Shown here: positions 9,168 to 17,288 of the stretch, in pieces
How positions within the stretch are numbered: position 1 is the stretch's first letter
Layout of the letters: the number at the start of each line of letters is the position of its first letter
Origin: Bacillota bacterium
GTDB lineage: Bacteria; Bacillota_A; Clostridia; Lachnospirales; Lachnospiraceae
Direction: 5' to 3'
NCBI GenBank assembly: GCA_023443625.1
Contig: JAEZTQ010000098.1
Span: forward strand, 1 to 64,000
Length of the DNA stretch: 64,000 nucleotides
Program-made: the position numbers and the translations under genes
Notes under the pieces: model-generated
Databases searched by the model: none
What the model was told of the DNA's origin: nothing
What the model saw: only the letters and a program-made list of their open reading frames with translations

Positions 9168-11258
9168 ATGTCAAAAAGTTTATATATTGCTGAAAAACCT
9201 AGTGTGGCAACGGAATTTGCTAAAGCACTTAAAATATCCGGTCGGAAAAAGGACGGCTATATAGAATCAGAGGAGGCCATAGTAACCTGGTGTGTTGGTC
9301 ATCTGATTACTATGTGCTACCCAGAAAGCTATGATCCAGCTTTAAAGAAATGGAGTATGGATACCCTCCCTTTCTTGCCCAAGAAATATAAATATGATGT
9401 GATATCTAGTGTGAGAAAGCAATTTAATATTGTAAAAGAGCTACTTACTCGTCAGGATGTGGATACCATCTATGTGTGTACTGACTCCGGACGGGAAGGT
9501 GAATACATATATCGTCTTGTAGATCAAGAAGCCAAAGTACCTGATACCAAAGATAAAAGACGAGTTTGGATTGATTCCCAGACAGAAGAAGAAATTCTGC
9601 GTGGAATTAAGGAAGCGAAACCTCTTGCTGCATATGATCATTTGTCAGATGCAGCTTATTTACGCGCCCAGGAAGATTACCTAATGGGTATCAATTTCTC
9701 CAGAATACTAACCCTCAAATATGGAAGTGAGGTACAAAAGCTACTGAATTCAACCAAATGGAATGCAATTTCAGTAGGCCGGGTAATGACTTGTGTTATG
9801 GGAATGGTAGTAAGAAGAGAAAGGGAAATCAGAAGTTTTGTCAAAACCCCTTTTTACCGTGTCATCAGTGGGATACAGGTACAGGACAAGGAACTGTCAG
9901 CAGAGTTTAAAGCAGTGGAGGGTTCCAGATATTTTAATTCACCCCTTCTTTATAAAGAAAATGGATTTTCTGAGAAGACTTCTGCAATTAAGATGATATC
10001 TGAACTTGCAGGGGAGATACCAGCCATCAACGAGGATGGAACCTGGAATGCCAAACTTGAGGAGGAAGAAAAACTTCTAGGAGAGGTCACTCAGATTGAG
10101 AAGAAGAAGGAAAATAAAAACCCACCCTTATTATATAACTTAGCAGAACTTCAAAATGATTGTTCCCGTATGTTTAAGATTAGCCCTGATGAGACCTTAA
10201 AGATTACCCAGGAGCTTTATGAGAAGAAGTTAGTAACCTACCCAAGAACCGATGCCAGAGTATTATCTACTGCAGTTTCAAAGGAAATATACAAAAACAT
10301 AAAGGGGCTTCAAAGTTTAAATCGATTTACTGCTTATGTTGGAGAAATCTTGGAGCAGGGATCCTATAAAAACATAGCAAAAACCCGCTATGTCAATGAT
10401 AGCCAGATAACAGACCACTATGCGATTATACCAACTGGCCAGGGACTGAATGCTTTAAACTCTTTATCCTCTACAGCAGCTAGAGTATATGAGATTATAG
10501 TTAAGCGTTTTCTTTGTATATTCTATCCCGCAGCAGAATATCGTAAAGTAGGGGTTACAGTGAAAATAGGAGTAGAAAGCTTCTTTACCTCAGTACGAGT
10601 GTTGGAGAAGGAAGGATATTTAAAGCTACTTAATAATAACGAAGGAAAATCCTCTGTTATCTCAGATAAAAAAACTTCAAGTGATGATAATGGTGAAGGG
10701 AAGGATAATTCTGAAGAAGAGAGTTCTGATGGGGCTATGCTGCAGGCTGTGATGAGTTTACGAAAAGGCATGAAGCTTCCCATAAATCTTCTGACAATTA
10801 AAGAAGGGGAAACAGCTCCTCCAAAGAGATACAACTCCGGTGCTCTCATATTAGCTATGGAAAATGCCGGACAGCTCATCGAAGACGAAGAATTAAGAGC
10901 GCAGATTAAGGGAAGTGGGATAGGAACCAGTGCCACCCGTGCCGAGATACTAAATAAACTTGTTACCATCACCTATTTAAACTTAAATAAAAAGACGCAG
11001 ATTATAACACCGACCCTCTTAGGAGAATTAATCTATGATGTGGTTAATACCTCCATCAAGTCCTTATTAAATCCTGAGCTGACTGCAAGCTGGGAGAAGG
11101 GACTGACTTATGTAGCAGATGGTAAGATTACCAAGGAGGAATATACAACGAAATTAGAGGGCTTTGTAGCAAGGATGGTGGATGGGGTCAAGAAATTAAA
11201 TAACCAATCTGCCTTATCCTATTACTATAAAGAGGCTGCAGCATTTTATAAGAAATGA
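9168..11258 (+). CDS. topB: DNA topoisomerase III
   Basis: Type IA topoisomerase, 696 residues, cutting and rejoining one DNA strand. The Toprim domain begins SLYIAEKPS (E9) and has CTDSGREGEY (105-113). The catalytic tyrosine is Y358 in LVTYPRTDAR, and GIGTSATRAEIL lies in the C-terminal third. An acidic Ser/Asp/Glu-rich insertion at about 500-525 looks like a flexible linker. No C-terminal zinc-finger cysteines are seen, as expected for TopB rather than TopA. It stands alone, not in a conjugative-element context, so a chromosomal housekeeping copy is likely. Confidence 0.95.
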   Translation: MSKSLYIAEKPSVATEFAKALKISGRKKDGYIESEEAIVTWCVGHLITMCYPESYDPALKKWSMDTLPFLPKKYKYDVISSVRKQFNIVKELLTRQDVDTIYVCTDSGREGEYIYRLVDQEAKVPDTKDKRRVWIDSQTEEEILRGIKEAKPLAAYDHLSDAAYLRAQEDYLMGINFSRILTLKYGSEVQKLLNSTKWNAISVGRVMTCVMGMVVRREREIRSFVKTPFYRVISGIQVQDKELSAEFKAVEGSRYFNSPLLYKENGFSEKTSAIKMISELAGEIPAINEDGTWNAKLEEEEKLLGEVTQIEKKKENKNPPLLYNLAELQNDCSRMFKISPDETLKITQELYEKKLVTYPRTDARVLSTAVSKEIYKNIKGLQSLNRFTAYVGEILEQGSYKNIAKTRYVNDSQITDHYAIIPTGQGLNALNSLSSTAARVYEIIVKRFLCIFYPAAEYRKVGVTVKIGVESFFTSVRVLEKEGYLKLLNNNEGKSSVISDKKTSSDDNGEGKDNSEEESSDGAMLQAVMSLRKGMKLPINLLTIKEGETAPPKRYNSGALILAMENAGQLIEDEELRAQIKGSGIGTSATRAEILNKLVTITYLNLNKKTQIITPTLLGELIYDVVNTSIKSLLNPELTASWEKGLTYVADGKITKEEYTTKLEGFVARMVDGVKKLNNQSALSYYYKEAAAFYKK

Positions 11259-11292
11259 GTAAGGCATACTAAAAAATGAATGGAGGCAATAT

Positions 11293-11982
11293 ATGTCCGA
11301 ATGTTTAATGATTAAATCTTTATTTGATTTAAATGAAACAATAGCGGCAGAGGCATTTGCTAATTGTAATTATCCTTGGGAAGTATTAGGAAGGATTAAG
11401 AGTTTTATTATAAAACTGGGTGAAACCTTACCAGCGGAGGAATACAACAAGATAGGTGATGACATCTGGATTGCCAAAACAGCGAAGGTTGCTCCTACAG
11501 CATCAATTACAGGACCTGTCATAATCTGTAAGGAGGCTGAAATCAGACATTGTGCTTTTATACGAGGAAGTGCTATAGTGGGAGAGGGAGCAGTCGTTGG
11601 TAACTCTACAGAGCTTAAGAATGTAATTTTGTTTAATAAGGTGCAAGTTCCTCATTATAATTATGTGGGTGATTCTATCTTAGGGTATAAATCACATATG
11701 GGAGCAGGGGCTATTACTTCTAATGTTAAGTCGGATAAAACCTTAGTAACCGTTCATGGGGGAGATTTAAAATTAGAAACCAATTTAAAGAAATTCGGAG
11801 CTATTTTGGGAGATTATGTAGAAGTTGGCTGCAATAGTGTCCTAAACCCAGGTACTGTAATTGGAAGAAAGTCTAATGTCTATCCCCTCTCCATGGTGAG
11901 AGGTTATATCCCGGAATCCAGTATATATAAGAAAGCTGGAGAGATAGCTCAAAAATACGAAAGGGAAGAAAATATAAAATAA
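11293..11982 (+). CDS. Left-handed beta-helix (hexapeptide-repeat) acyltransferase-like protein
   Basis: 229 residues. Residues about 55-205 are a series of [LIV]-G-x4 hexapeptide turns: IWIAKTAKVAPTAS, ASITGPVII, AIVGEGAVVGNS. YVGDSILGYKSHMGAGA resembles the C-terminal half of GlmU. The nucleotidyltransferase half of GlmU is absent, so this is not a complete sugar-nucleotide pyrophosphorylase. Similar stand-alone proteins are annotated as UDP-GlcNAc pyrophosphorylase-like. GGAGG precedes the ATG, 34 bp after topB. Acyl acceptor unknown. Confidence 0.75.
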   Translation: MSECLMIKSLFDLNETIAAEAFANCNYPWEVLGRIKSFIIKLGETLPAEEYNKIGDDIWIAKTAKVAPTASITGPVIICKEAEIRHCAFIRGSAIVGEGAVVGNSTELKNVILFNKVQVPHYNYVGDSILGYKSHMGAGAITSNVKSDKTLVTVHGGDLKLETNLKKFGAILGDYVEVGCNSVLNPGTVIGRKSNVYPLSMVRGYIPESSIYKKAGEIAQKYEREENIK

Positions 11983-12027
11983 CTATAGACTTATTAGGGG
12001 TTTTATGCGAAAATATGTTAGGTGAGC

Positions 12028-12160
12028 AAGAGGAATAACTATTCTCTTGTCATAAATAGCCAATTACTGAAGTAAATATGATTCAGTAATCAAAATGCGG
12101 CAAGAATGCAAACCTATACATAATTCTTGCCAATGCCGATAGTTACCTTGTAGCTATCGG
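12028..12160 (+). promoter_or_regulatory. Leader with four successive hairpins
   Basis: Four stems follow one another: AAGAGGAATA/TATTCTCTT (12028-12049), ATTACTGA/TCAGTAAT (12063-12090), GGCAAGAAT/ATTCTTGCC (12099-12131) and CCGATAG/CTATCGG (12136-12160). None is followed by a T-run. They lie upstream of the NifU-like gene. No known riboswitch was recognised. They could be an unrecognised leader RNA, protein-binding palindromes, or 3' structures of the preceding transcript. Confidence 0.5.
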
Positions 12161-12239
12161 ATACTATTATGTAAGCTGTTATTTTCTTAACAAGGAAATG
12201 AATTGCTATACTATGTATATTGAAAGGAGTTACAAAAAC

Positions 12240-12932
12240 ATGACTTATTCACATGAAGTTCAATTGATGTGTCCAGTTACACAGGGTGTTCATCATGGCG
12301 CAGCGCCAATTCCCGTAGAAGCTAATTGGGTAAAAGCAAAAGAAGTTAAAGATATCTCAGGCTTAACTCATGGTGTGGGCTGGTGTGCACCTCAGCAGGG
12401 TGCTTGTAAATTAACTCTCAACGTTAAAGAAGGTATTATCCAAGAGGCATTGATAGAGACAGTGGGATGTTCAGGCATGACACATTCTGCAGCTATGGCA
12501 TCTGAAATTCTTCCAGGATTAACAATTTTAGAGGCATTAAATACAGACTTAGTCTGTGATGCTATCAATACCGCAATGAGAGAGTTGTTCTTACAAATCG
12601 TTTACGGTAGAACCCAAAGTGCATTCTCCGAAAATGGACTTCCAGTTGGTGCAGGTCTTGAGGATTTAGGAAAGGGTCTTAGAAGTATGGTTGGTACTAT
12701 GTATGGTACCCTTGCAAAAGGACCTCGTTACCTTGAGATGACCGATGGTTATGTTACAGGACTTGCTCTTGATGAAAATGATGAGATTATCGGATACCAG
12801 TTCGTGAGCTTTGGTAAGATGATGGACTTCATCAAAAAAGGTGATGACGCTAACACAGCATTGGAGAAATCTAAAGGTCAGTACGGCCGTGTAGAAGATG
12901 CAGTTAAGATCATCGACCCTAGACACGAATAG
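12240..12932 (+). CDS. NifU-like iron-sulfur cluster scaffold-related protein
   Basis: 230 residues from the ATG at 12240, which follows GAAAGGAG. A longer frame to 12198 has no ribosome site. The NifU_N/IscU-like core spans about 45-120: GWCAPQQGACK supplies C49 and C56, GCSGMTHSAAMASEI supplies C77, and C106 follows in LVCDAIN. This parallels the conserved cysteines of IscU/NifU scaffolds but with different spacing. The next gene, 18 bp away, encodes a GGGtGRT protein, a recurrent partner in anaerobes from memory of the families. The pair probably acts together, but its biochemical role is not established. Confidence 0.8.
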   Translation: MTYSHEVQLMCPVTQGVHHGAAPIPVEANWVKAKEVKDISGLTHGVGWCAPQQGACKLTLNVKEGIIQEALIETVGCSGMTHSAAMASEILPGLTILEALNTDLVCDAINTAMRELFLQIVYGRTQSAFSENGLPVGAGLEDLGKGLRSMVGTMYGTLAKGPRYLEMTDGYVTGLALDENDEIIGYQFVSFGKMMDFIKKGDDANTALEKSKGQYGRVEDAVKIIDPRHE

Positions 12933-12950
12933 TAAAGGAGGATACATATA

Positions 12951-13961
12951 ATGGCTTTATTTGAATCATATGATAGAAGAATTAATCAAATCAATGCAGC
13001 TTTAAATAGCTACGGCATTGCTTCCATAGAAGAAGCAGAGAAGATAACAAAAGATGCCGGTCTTGATGTTTACAATATGATTAAGGGCATCCAGCCTATT
13101 TGCTTTGAAAATGCTTGCTGGGCTTATATTGTAGGTGCTGCAATCGCAATAAAAAAAGGTACAAAAAAGGCTGCTGATGCAGCTGCAGCAATCGGTGAAG
13201 GTTTACAATCATTCTGTATTCCTGGTTCCGTTGCTGATCAGAGAAAAGTAGGTATAGGTCATGGTAACCTTGGCAAGATGTTATTAGAAGAGAGTACAGA
13301 GTGTTTTTGTTTCTTAGCTGGACATGAGTCCTTTGCAGCTGCTGAGGGTGCTATTGGTATTGCTCAGTCTGCTAACAAGGTTAGACAAAAACCTTTAAGA
13401 GTTATCTTAAATGGTCTTGGTAAGGATGCATCTCAAATCATCTCCCGTATCAATGGTTTCACTAATGTTGAGACAGAGATGGATTATCATACAGGTCAGG
13501 TTAAAGAAGTTTCTCGTAAAGCATACTCCACTGGTCTTAGAGCAGCAGTAAATTGCTACGGAGCAAATGATGTTACAGAGGGTGTTGCAATCATGCATAA
13601 GGAAGGTGTTGACGTATCCATTACTGGTAACTCCACTAACCCTACCAGATTCCAGCATCCAGTTGCAGGTACCTACAAGAAGGAATGTTTAGAGCAGGGC
13701 AAGAAGTTCTTCTCTGTTGCTTCCGGTGGTGGTACAGGTAGAACACTTCATCCTGACAATATGGCAGCAGGTCCTGCTTCCTACGGAATGACAGATACTA
13801 TGGGTAGAATGCACTCTGACGCTCAGTTTGCAGGTTCCTCCTCCGTTCCGGCTCACGTTGAGATGATGGGTCTTATCGGCGCTGGTAACAACCCTATGGT
13901 TGGTATGACAGTTGCTGTTGCAGTTGCTATTCAGGAAGCTGCAGAAGCAGGTAAGTTCTAA
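12951..13961 (+). CDS. GGGtGRT family protein
   Basis: 336 residues, matching the poorly characterised GGGtGRT family by its motif GGGTGRT at 259-265. Other Gly/Ala-rich blocks are GIGHGNLGKMLLEESTECFCFLAGHESFAAAEGA and PVAGTYKKECLEQGKKFF. Cysteines at 51, 56, 89, 118, 120, 202 and 246 could bind metal or accept a cluster (inference). AAAGGAGG precedes the ATG. It is translationally close to the NifU-like gene and ends in a terminator. Its last codons, stop and terminator are duplicated 2,673 bp downstream. I do not assign an enzyme activity. Confidence 0.85.
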   Translation: MALFESYDRRINQINAALNSYGIASIEEAEKITKDAGLDVYNMIKGIQPICFENACWAYIVGAAIAIKKGTKKAADAAAAIGEGLQSFCIPGSVADQRKVGIGHGNLGKMLLEESTECFCFLAGHESFAAAEGAIGIAQSANKVRQKPLRVILNGLGKDASQIISRINGFTNVETEMDYHTGQVKEVSRKAYSTGLRAAVNCYGANDVTEGVAIMHKEGVDVSITGNSTNPTRFQHPVAGTYKKECLEQGKKFFSVASGGGTGRTLHPDNMAAGPASYGMTDTMGRMHSDAQFAGSSSVPAHVEMMGLIGAGNNPMVGMTVAVAVAIQEAAEAGKF

Positions 13962-14035
13962 GAAACTGTAAATAAAATAATCTATTTAGGGGGATTTCGT
14001 GGGTCGTAGAACGGCTTGCGAAGTCCTCTTTTTTT
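13944..14035. repeat. Left copy of a 92-bp direct repeat (candidate attachment site)
   Basis: Identical to 16617-16708. It covers the last six codons of the GGGtGRT gene, its stop and its whole terminator. Upstream of the identity, the codons for IQEAA differ between the copies only at three synonymous positions. Such gene-3'-end duplications are typical of site-specific integration that restores the target gene. Confidence 0.85.
13992..14035 (+). terminator. Intrinsic terminator of the NifU-like/GGGtGRT operon
   Basis: GGATTTCGTGGGTC pairs with GGCTTGCGAAGTCC over 14 bp (several G-U pairs), loop GTAGAAC, followed by seven T residues. Confidence 0.9.
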
Positions 14036-14050
14036 GTCTGCAAGCCTCGT

Positions 14051-14093
14051 ACAAGCCACTTACAAGCCACACGCTTCAAGACACACAAGCCAC
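14051..14093. repeat. Three ACAAGCCAC repeats
   Basis: ACAAGCCAC occurs at 14051, 14062 and 14085, and again at 16551 just before the right direct-repeat copy. A diverged form follows the right copy near 16710. The repeats flank the island and may be degenerate accessory sites. Confidence 0.5.
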
Positions 14094-14207
14094 ATATAGC
14101 AATAATGGTGGGTTTATCTGAAAAATACCTGTTAATAAAGTTATATGAATGTTTTATGCTTGAGAATATTTTTATGTCTGAGTTTTTATGTGAGTGCAAC
14201 CATATAG

Positions 14208-14435
14208 GGTGTTACAGTAACAGGGTTTACTGCACATGGTGAGTCAGCTGGCGGTTCCTATTACGATGGAGTAGAGACCTTGATACTTCCGAGTACGGTT
14301 ACCTATTTTTGTTGGGTAACTGATAAGCCAGATTACGGCGATTTGAAAAAAGTAATATTTAAGAATAGCAAAAAGAATGTTGAAATTAAGAATTCAACTC
14401 CTACAGGTATCGAAGTTGAGTTCGATGAATTATAA
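14208..14435 (+). pseudogene. C-terminal remnant of a repeat-containing surface-type protein
   Basis: A 75-codon open frame, with an in-frame TAG immediately upstream at 14205 and no start codon. It reads GVTVTGFTAHGESAG, then VETLILPSTVTYF and LKKVIFKNSKKNVEIKN, ending EVEFDEL. The pattern of beta-strand turns is like BspA-type leucine-rich repeats, so I infer a truncated surface protein. It lies inside the repeat-bounded island and is followed by a good terminator. Confidence 0.5.
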
Positions 14436-14497
14436 GTTCTATGTTGTTCATAAAGAATTATGACTAGTTTTAAAGCGATATCATTTTACCTTTATTT

Positions 14498-14525
14498 AGC
14501 TCCCACATTTCTGTGGGAGCTTTTG
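14498..14525 (+). terminator. Intrinsic terminator after the surface-protein remnant
   Basis: AGCTCCCACA/TGTGGGAGCT, ten perfect pairs with loop TTTC, then TTTTG. The rest of the gap to 14736 shows no gene, only AT-rich DNA. Confidence 0.85.
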
Positions 14526-14735
14526 TATGAGAGATATGCAATGCGAACTTGCTTTATGTAAGAATTATATATATACACTTCCGATAATTAATTATAGATT
14601 AGAGTAATAAAATTGATATGGTAAAATTTTGAGTAATAAAGTATTATATACATAGAAGATTTATAATAGGTAGCTAATGTGAATCAAAAACTTTGTTATA
14701 ACTGTTACAAATTAAATTTGTTAGGAGAGTATGTT

Positions 14736-15164
14736 TTGATTAGAAAATTACAGGAAACAGATATTGATAAAATTGCATTAATTTGGCTGGATACCAATGT
14801 TAAAGCCCATAATTTTATTTCAAAAAAATACTGGGAAGATAATTTTGAAGCAGTGAAAGAAATATTTCCACAAGCGGAAGTATACGTATATGAAGATGAG
14901 AGTAAAGGTAAAATACAAGGATTTGTTGGAATGAACGATAATTATATCGAGGGTATTTTTGTTTGGAGTGATGCACAATCTGTTGGTATTGGCAAACAGT
15001 TGTTGGACTTTGTTAAGTCTATTAAAAAGCAATTAACTTTGAGTGTATATCAAAGGAATATACGGGCGGTAAAATTCTACCAGCGAGAACATTTCAGGGT
15101 TCAGAGCGAAAAGACAGACGAAAATACAGGCGAAAAAGAGTATTTCATGGTATGGGAACAATAA
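14736..15164 (+). CDS. GNAT-family N-acetyltransferase
   Basis: 142 residues from a TTG at 14736, seven bases after AGGAGA. A longer GTG frame at 14679 adds residues that do not fit the family and has no ribosome site. The protein starts LIRKLQETDIDKI, the usual first strand of GNAT enzymes. SVGIGKQLLDFVK is the acetyl-CoA-binding loop (Q/RxxGxG/A-like), and NIRAVKFYQREHF is the C-terminal motif. The substrate is unknown. It is one of two intact genes in the island. Confidence 0.82.
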   Translation: MIRKLQETDIDKIALIWLDTNVKAHNFISKKYWEDNFEAVKEIFPQAEVYVYEDESKGKIQGFVGMNDNYIEGIFVWSDAQSVGIGKQLLDFVKSIKKQLTLSVYQRNIRAVKFYQREHFRVQSEKTDENTGEKEYFMVWEQ

Positions 15165-15234
15165 TATCAATTTCAATTTACAGGGGTAATATGCTTCACA
15201 TTCGTTTATAATGGTGAACAAGCTAATTAGTTAT

Positions 15235-15263
15235 TTGACAAAAGGAATTTGTAGCACTGATAT
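15235..15263 (+). promoter_or_regulatory. Promoter of the epimerase gene
   Basis: TTGACA (15235-15240), 17-bp spacer, TGATAT (15258-15263), about 30 bases before the TTG start. Confidence 0.55.
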
Positions 15264-15295
15264 GTTTATGATATGTTGTGAGGAGGAACAATATT

Positions 15296-15841
15296 TTGAA
15301 AATATATAGTACTTTTTTTCCAGAAGTAAAAATTATTGAATATGATAAGAAAACTGATAATAGAGGTTTTTCATATTCTATTTATAATAGAACAGAGATG
15401 GAGAACGCAGGAATCTTTTTTGAATATAAGGAGGAGCGAATCTATTATTCGAAAAAAGCTGGTACGCTTTACGGTATACACTTCCAAAATAATCCGAAAC
15501 CTCAAGCCAAATTACTTTATTGCATTGAGGGGAGGGGAATAGATTATGCCATTGATCTTCGTAAACACTCATCTACCTATTTAAAATGGATATGCGTGGA
15601 ATTAAGCGTAGAGAATCGAAAACAAATTTATATTCCGAAAGGTTTTGGACATGTTTTTATTTCACTTGAGGATAATACAAGAAATGTTATGCGGTTTGAT
15701 GAGTCTTTTGATTCTCGATATTCTAGACAGATAGCTTATAATGATCCTGATATAGGAATTGATTACCCTATTCAAGATCTAATATTAGCCCCTCATGATA
15801 TTAATGCTACCTTTTTGTCGGAGAGTGATTTGAATTTGTGA
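15296..15841 (+). CDS. dTDP-4-dehydrorhamnose 3,5-epimerase-like protein
   Basis: 181 residues from a TTG at 15296 preceded by AGGAGGAA; the in-frame GTG at 15278 lies upstream of that ribosome site. RmlC-family cupin features are visible: GTLYGIHFQ with the catalytic-type histidine, AIDLRKHSSTY, and YIPKGFGHVFISL. Sequence matches to RmlC are clear but loose. No rmlA, rmlB or rmlD lies nearby, so it may be a diverged sugar-nucleotide epimerase. GT2 genes 17 kb away could use rhamnose, but this link is speculative. Confidence 0.78.
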   Translation: MKIYSTFFPEVKIIEYDKKTDNRGFSYSIYNRTEMENAGIFFEYKEERIYYSKKAGTLYGIHFQNNPKPQAKLLYCIEGRGIDYAIDLRKHSSTYLKWICVELSVENRKQIYIPKGFGHVFISLEDNTRNVMRFDESFDSRYSRQIAYNDPDIGIDYPIQDLILAPHDINATFLSESDLNL

Positions 15842-15917
15842 TATATCTTATGAATAAAAACGAAGTATGATAAATTCCAATAATAGAACTTATTAATTTG
15901 TAAATTTACCCAAATCA

Positions 15918-15943
15918 AGAGCAGAGCTAATTAAGTCTGCTCT
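15918..15943. terminator. Hairpin after the epimerase gene, weak terminator
   Basis: AGAGCAGA/TCTGCTCT, eight pairs, loop GCTAATTAAG. No proper T-run follows, so termination is uncertain. Confidence 0.4.
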
Positions 15944-16009
15944 ATTATAGTTTGCATAACCCATTAATTTTGTATTAACAACCACTAATTTTGTTTTCAT
16001 AAAATGTGA

Positions 16010-16273
16010 AGACGTTTCAGTTTATACTTTGAAATAACTAAGGAACAAGTAATTGAGGAAATGAAGAACATTACCTTAGACGATATAGAATGACTATGCT
16101 TATTGGTAAGGCAAGATATGATAAAAAGAAATCCAACTCATAGCTCAACCGATATAAGAGAATTTAATCATTCTAGAGCTAGTATTGGATACATAGCTTT
16201 GCAGGAGGGAATTTCTCCAACTACTCTTGGTGCAATATGTCTTGATAATTTTCAGTTAATTAAAGATAAGTAG
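16010..16273 (+). pseudogene. Decayed gene with internal stop, unknown family
   Basis: One frame reads EITKEQVIEEMKNITLDDIE, then TGA at 16091. It continues in the same frame as LCLLVRQDMIKRNPTHSS and on to LGAICLDNFQLIKDK with TAG at 16271. The composition looks coding on both sides of the TGA, so a nonsense mutation in an old gene is likely. The downstream part alone (from 16118) could be a 51-residue ORF without a ribosome site. From 16274 to about 16600 I see no gene. Confidence 0.4.
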
Positions 16274-16601
16274 TATTAAGATATTTCTATTTAGAAAAGA
16301 GTTTGTGTGCATATGATTTGTTATTTTACAAGATAATTTCTTCTTTCGTAAATATTATAGGTATGTTCAATATTAGATTCAATTTTATATCATGTTATTA
16401 AGACAGGTCTTGTGTTTGAGACTTCCCTTTTTTCTTGGAGAATGGTAACATCATTTCTGTTGAACTTAATAAAGGCTCGGCTTGTGGTAGCTACTGTGTA
16501 TGTATTTGGTATGGTGTGATTGGTTTTGGAGTGATTTACGCAAGACCATTACAAGCCACAAAGAGCTTGAAAATCCCCTATACTGGGCACTCACTGTTTC
16601 G

Positions 16602-16634
16602 ATCCAGGAAGCAGCTGAAGCAGGTAAGTTCTAA
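16602..16634 (+). pseudogene. Orphan 3' end of a GGGtGRT gene
   Basis: ATCCAG at 16602 begins the frame IQEAAEAGKF-stop, the C-terminal ten residues of the GGGtGRT protein. It differs from the intact gene at three third-codon positions only. Nothing upstream continues the homology. This is the displaced or replaced end of the target gene, at the right edge of the island. Confidence 0.75.
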
Positions 16635-16708
16635 GAAACTGTAAATAAAATAATCTATTTAGGGGGATTTCGTGGGTCGTAGAACGGCTTGCGAAGTCCT
16701 CTTTTTTT
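16617..16708. repeat. Right copy of the 92-bp direct repeat (candidate attachment site)
   Basis: Identical to 13944-14035, including the stop codon, the AT-rich spacer and the terminator with its seven T residues. It ends the island. After it the sequence resembles the post-repeat sequence of the left copy only weakly. Confidence 0.85.
16665..16708 (+). terminator. Duplicate of the GGGtGRT operon terminator
   Basis: Same 14-bp stem with G-U pairs, loop GTAGAAC and seven T residues as at 13992-14035. Confidence 0.85.
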
Positions 16709-16831
16709 CAAGGCACTTACACAAGACACACTCTAAAGACACATTCCTTTCGACGTTTGTTTATAACCACCAAACATTGTATTTGCTGTCAAATCTATAT
16801 CGGTTGTCTTTAAGATTGAAAGCTCCTGGGT

Positions 16832-17035
16832 TTACATTGAAGCTAAAAATATCATAAAAGCAATGAAAATAAACATGGTAATAGCAAGTGCTATTAAACC
16901 CTCCTTAAGAGCCTTTTCTGAAAACTTATCCGGAATTGGACAGCCGCAGTGAGTGCAGTGCTTTTTCCATTTTGAATCCCATGTTAAGGGTTTACTACAA
17001 AATGTACATTTTTGATTTTGAACAGGATAATACAT
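16832..17035 (-). CDS. Small zinc-ribbon membrane protein
   Basis: 67 residues. The N-terminal half has two CxxC knuckles (CTFC at 10-13 and CTHC at 27-30) forming a zinc ribbon. The C-terminal half is one TM helix (about 47-65, IALAITMFIFIAFMIFL). The upstream AGG is a weak ribosome site. No function is assigned. The pattern is like many small zinc-ribbon/TM proteins of Firmicutes, including the 57058 gene here. Confidence 0.7.
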   Translation of the reverse strand: MYYPVQNQKCTFCSKPLTWDSKWKKHCTHCGCPIPDKFSEKALKEGLIALAITMFIFIAFMIFLASM

Positions 17036-17062
17036 TTCAATTAATACCTCGCTTGCAATATA

Positions 17063-17288
17063 TTAATAACATTTTTTACACTCCGTCAGCCCCAGGGACT
17101 TAGCCTTTTTAAAGTAGCCTTGTAGTATGTTCCAGTGCCCATTTTATTATGTTTTTTACCAGCCTTTGTGATCAGGACGTATTCAGTTCTAGCCTGTACA
17201 TGAGTGATAGTTACGACTAAGGCCAATGGAGCTGTAGAATAAAATAATAAAACGGCCCTCGTTTTCGATTGACTTTGAGGACGAATTT
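17063..17288 (-). pseudogene. Frameshifted remnant of a small TKxGKKYH-type domain protein
   Basis: On the minus strand a frame open back to about 17288 reads ALVVTITHVQARTEY, then VLITKAGKKHNKMGTGTYYK, and stops at 17086. A shift of one base near the stop gives GLTECKKCY and a stop at 17063. Together these resemble the common extracellular motif TKTGKKYH...C...G-x-x-x-C-x-x-C, with the first cysteine lost. I therefore call a decayed C-terminus. No start codon or signal peptide remains. Confidence 0.5.

Noticed and set aside
12240..13961. Reading the pair as L-serine dehydratase beta and alpha subunits
   Set aside because: Size and the first-glance Gly/Ser-rich pattern suggested it, but the NifU-type cysteine block and the exact GGGTGRT motif fit a NifU-like/GGGtGRT pair better.
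16435..16644. 69-codon frame over the orphan GGGtGRT end
   Set aside because: It is in a different frame from the conserved IQEAAEAGKF remnant and has no ribosome site.
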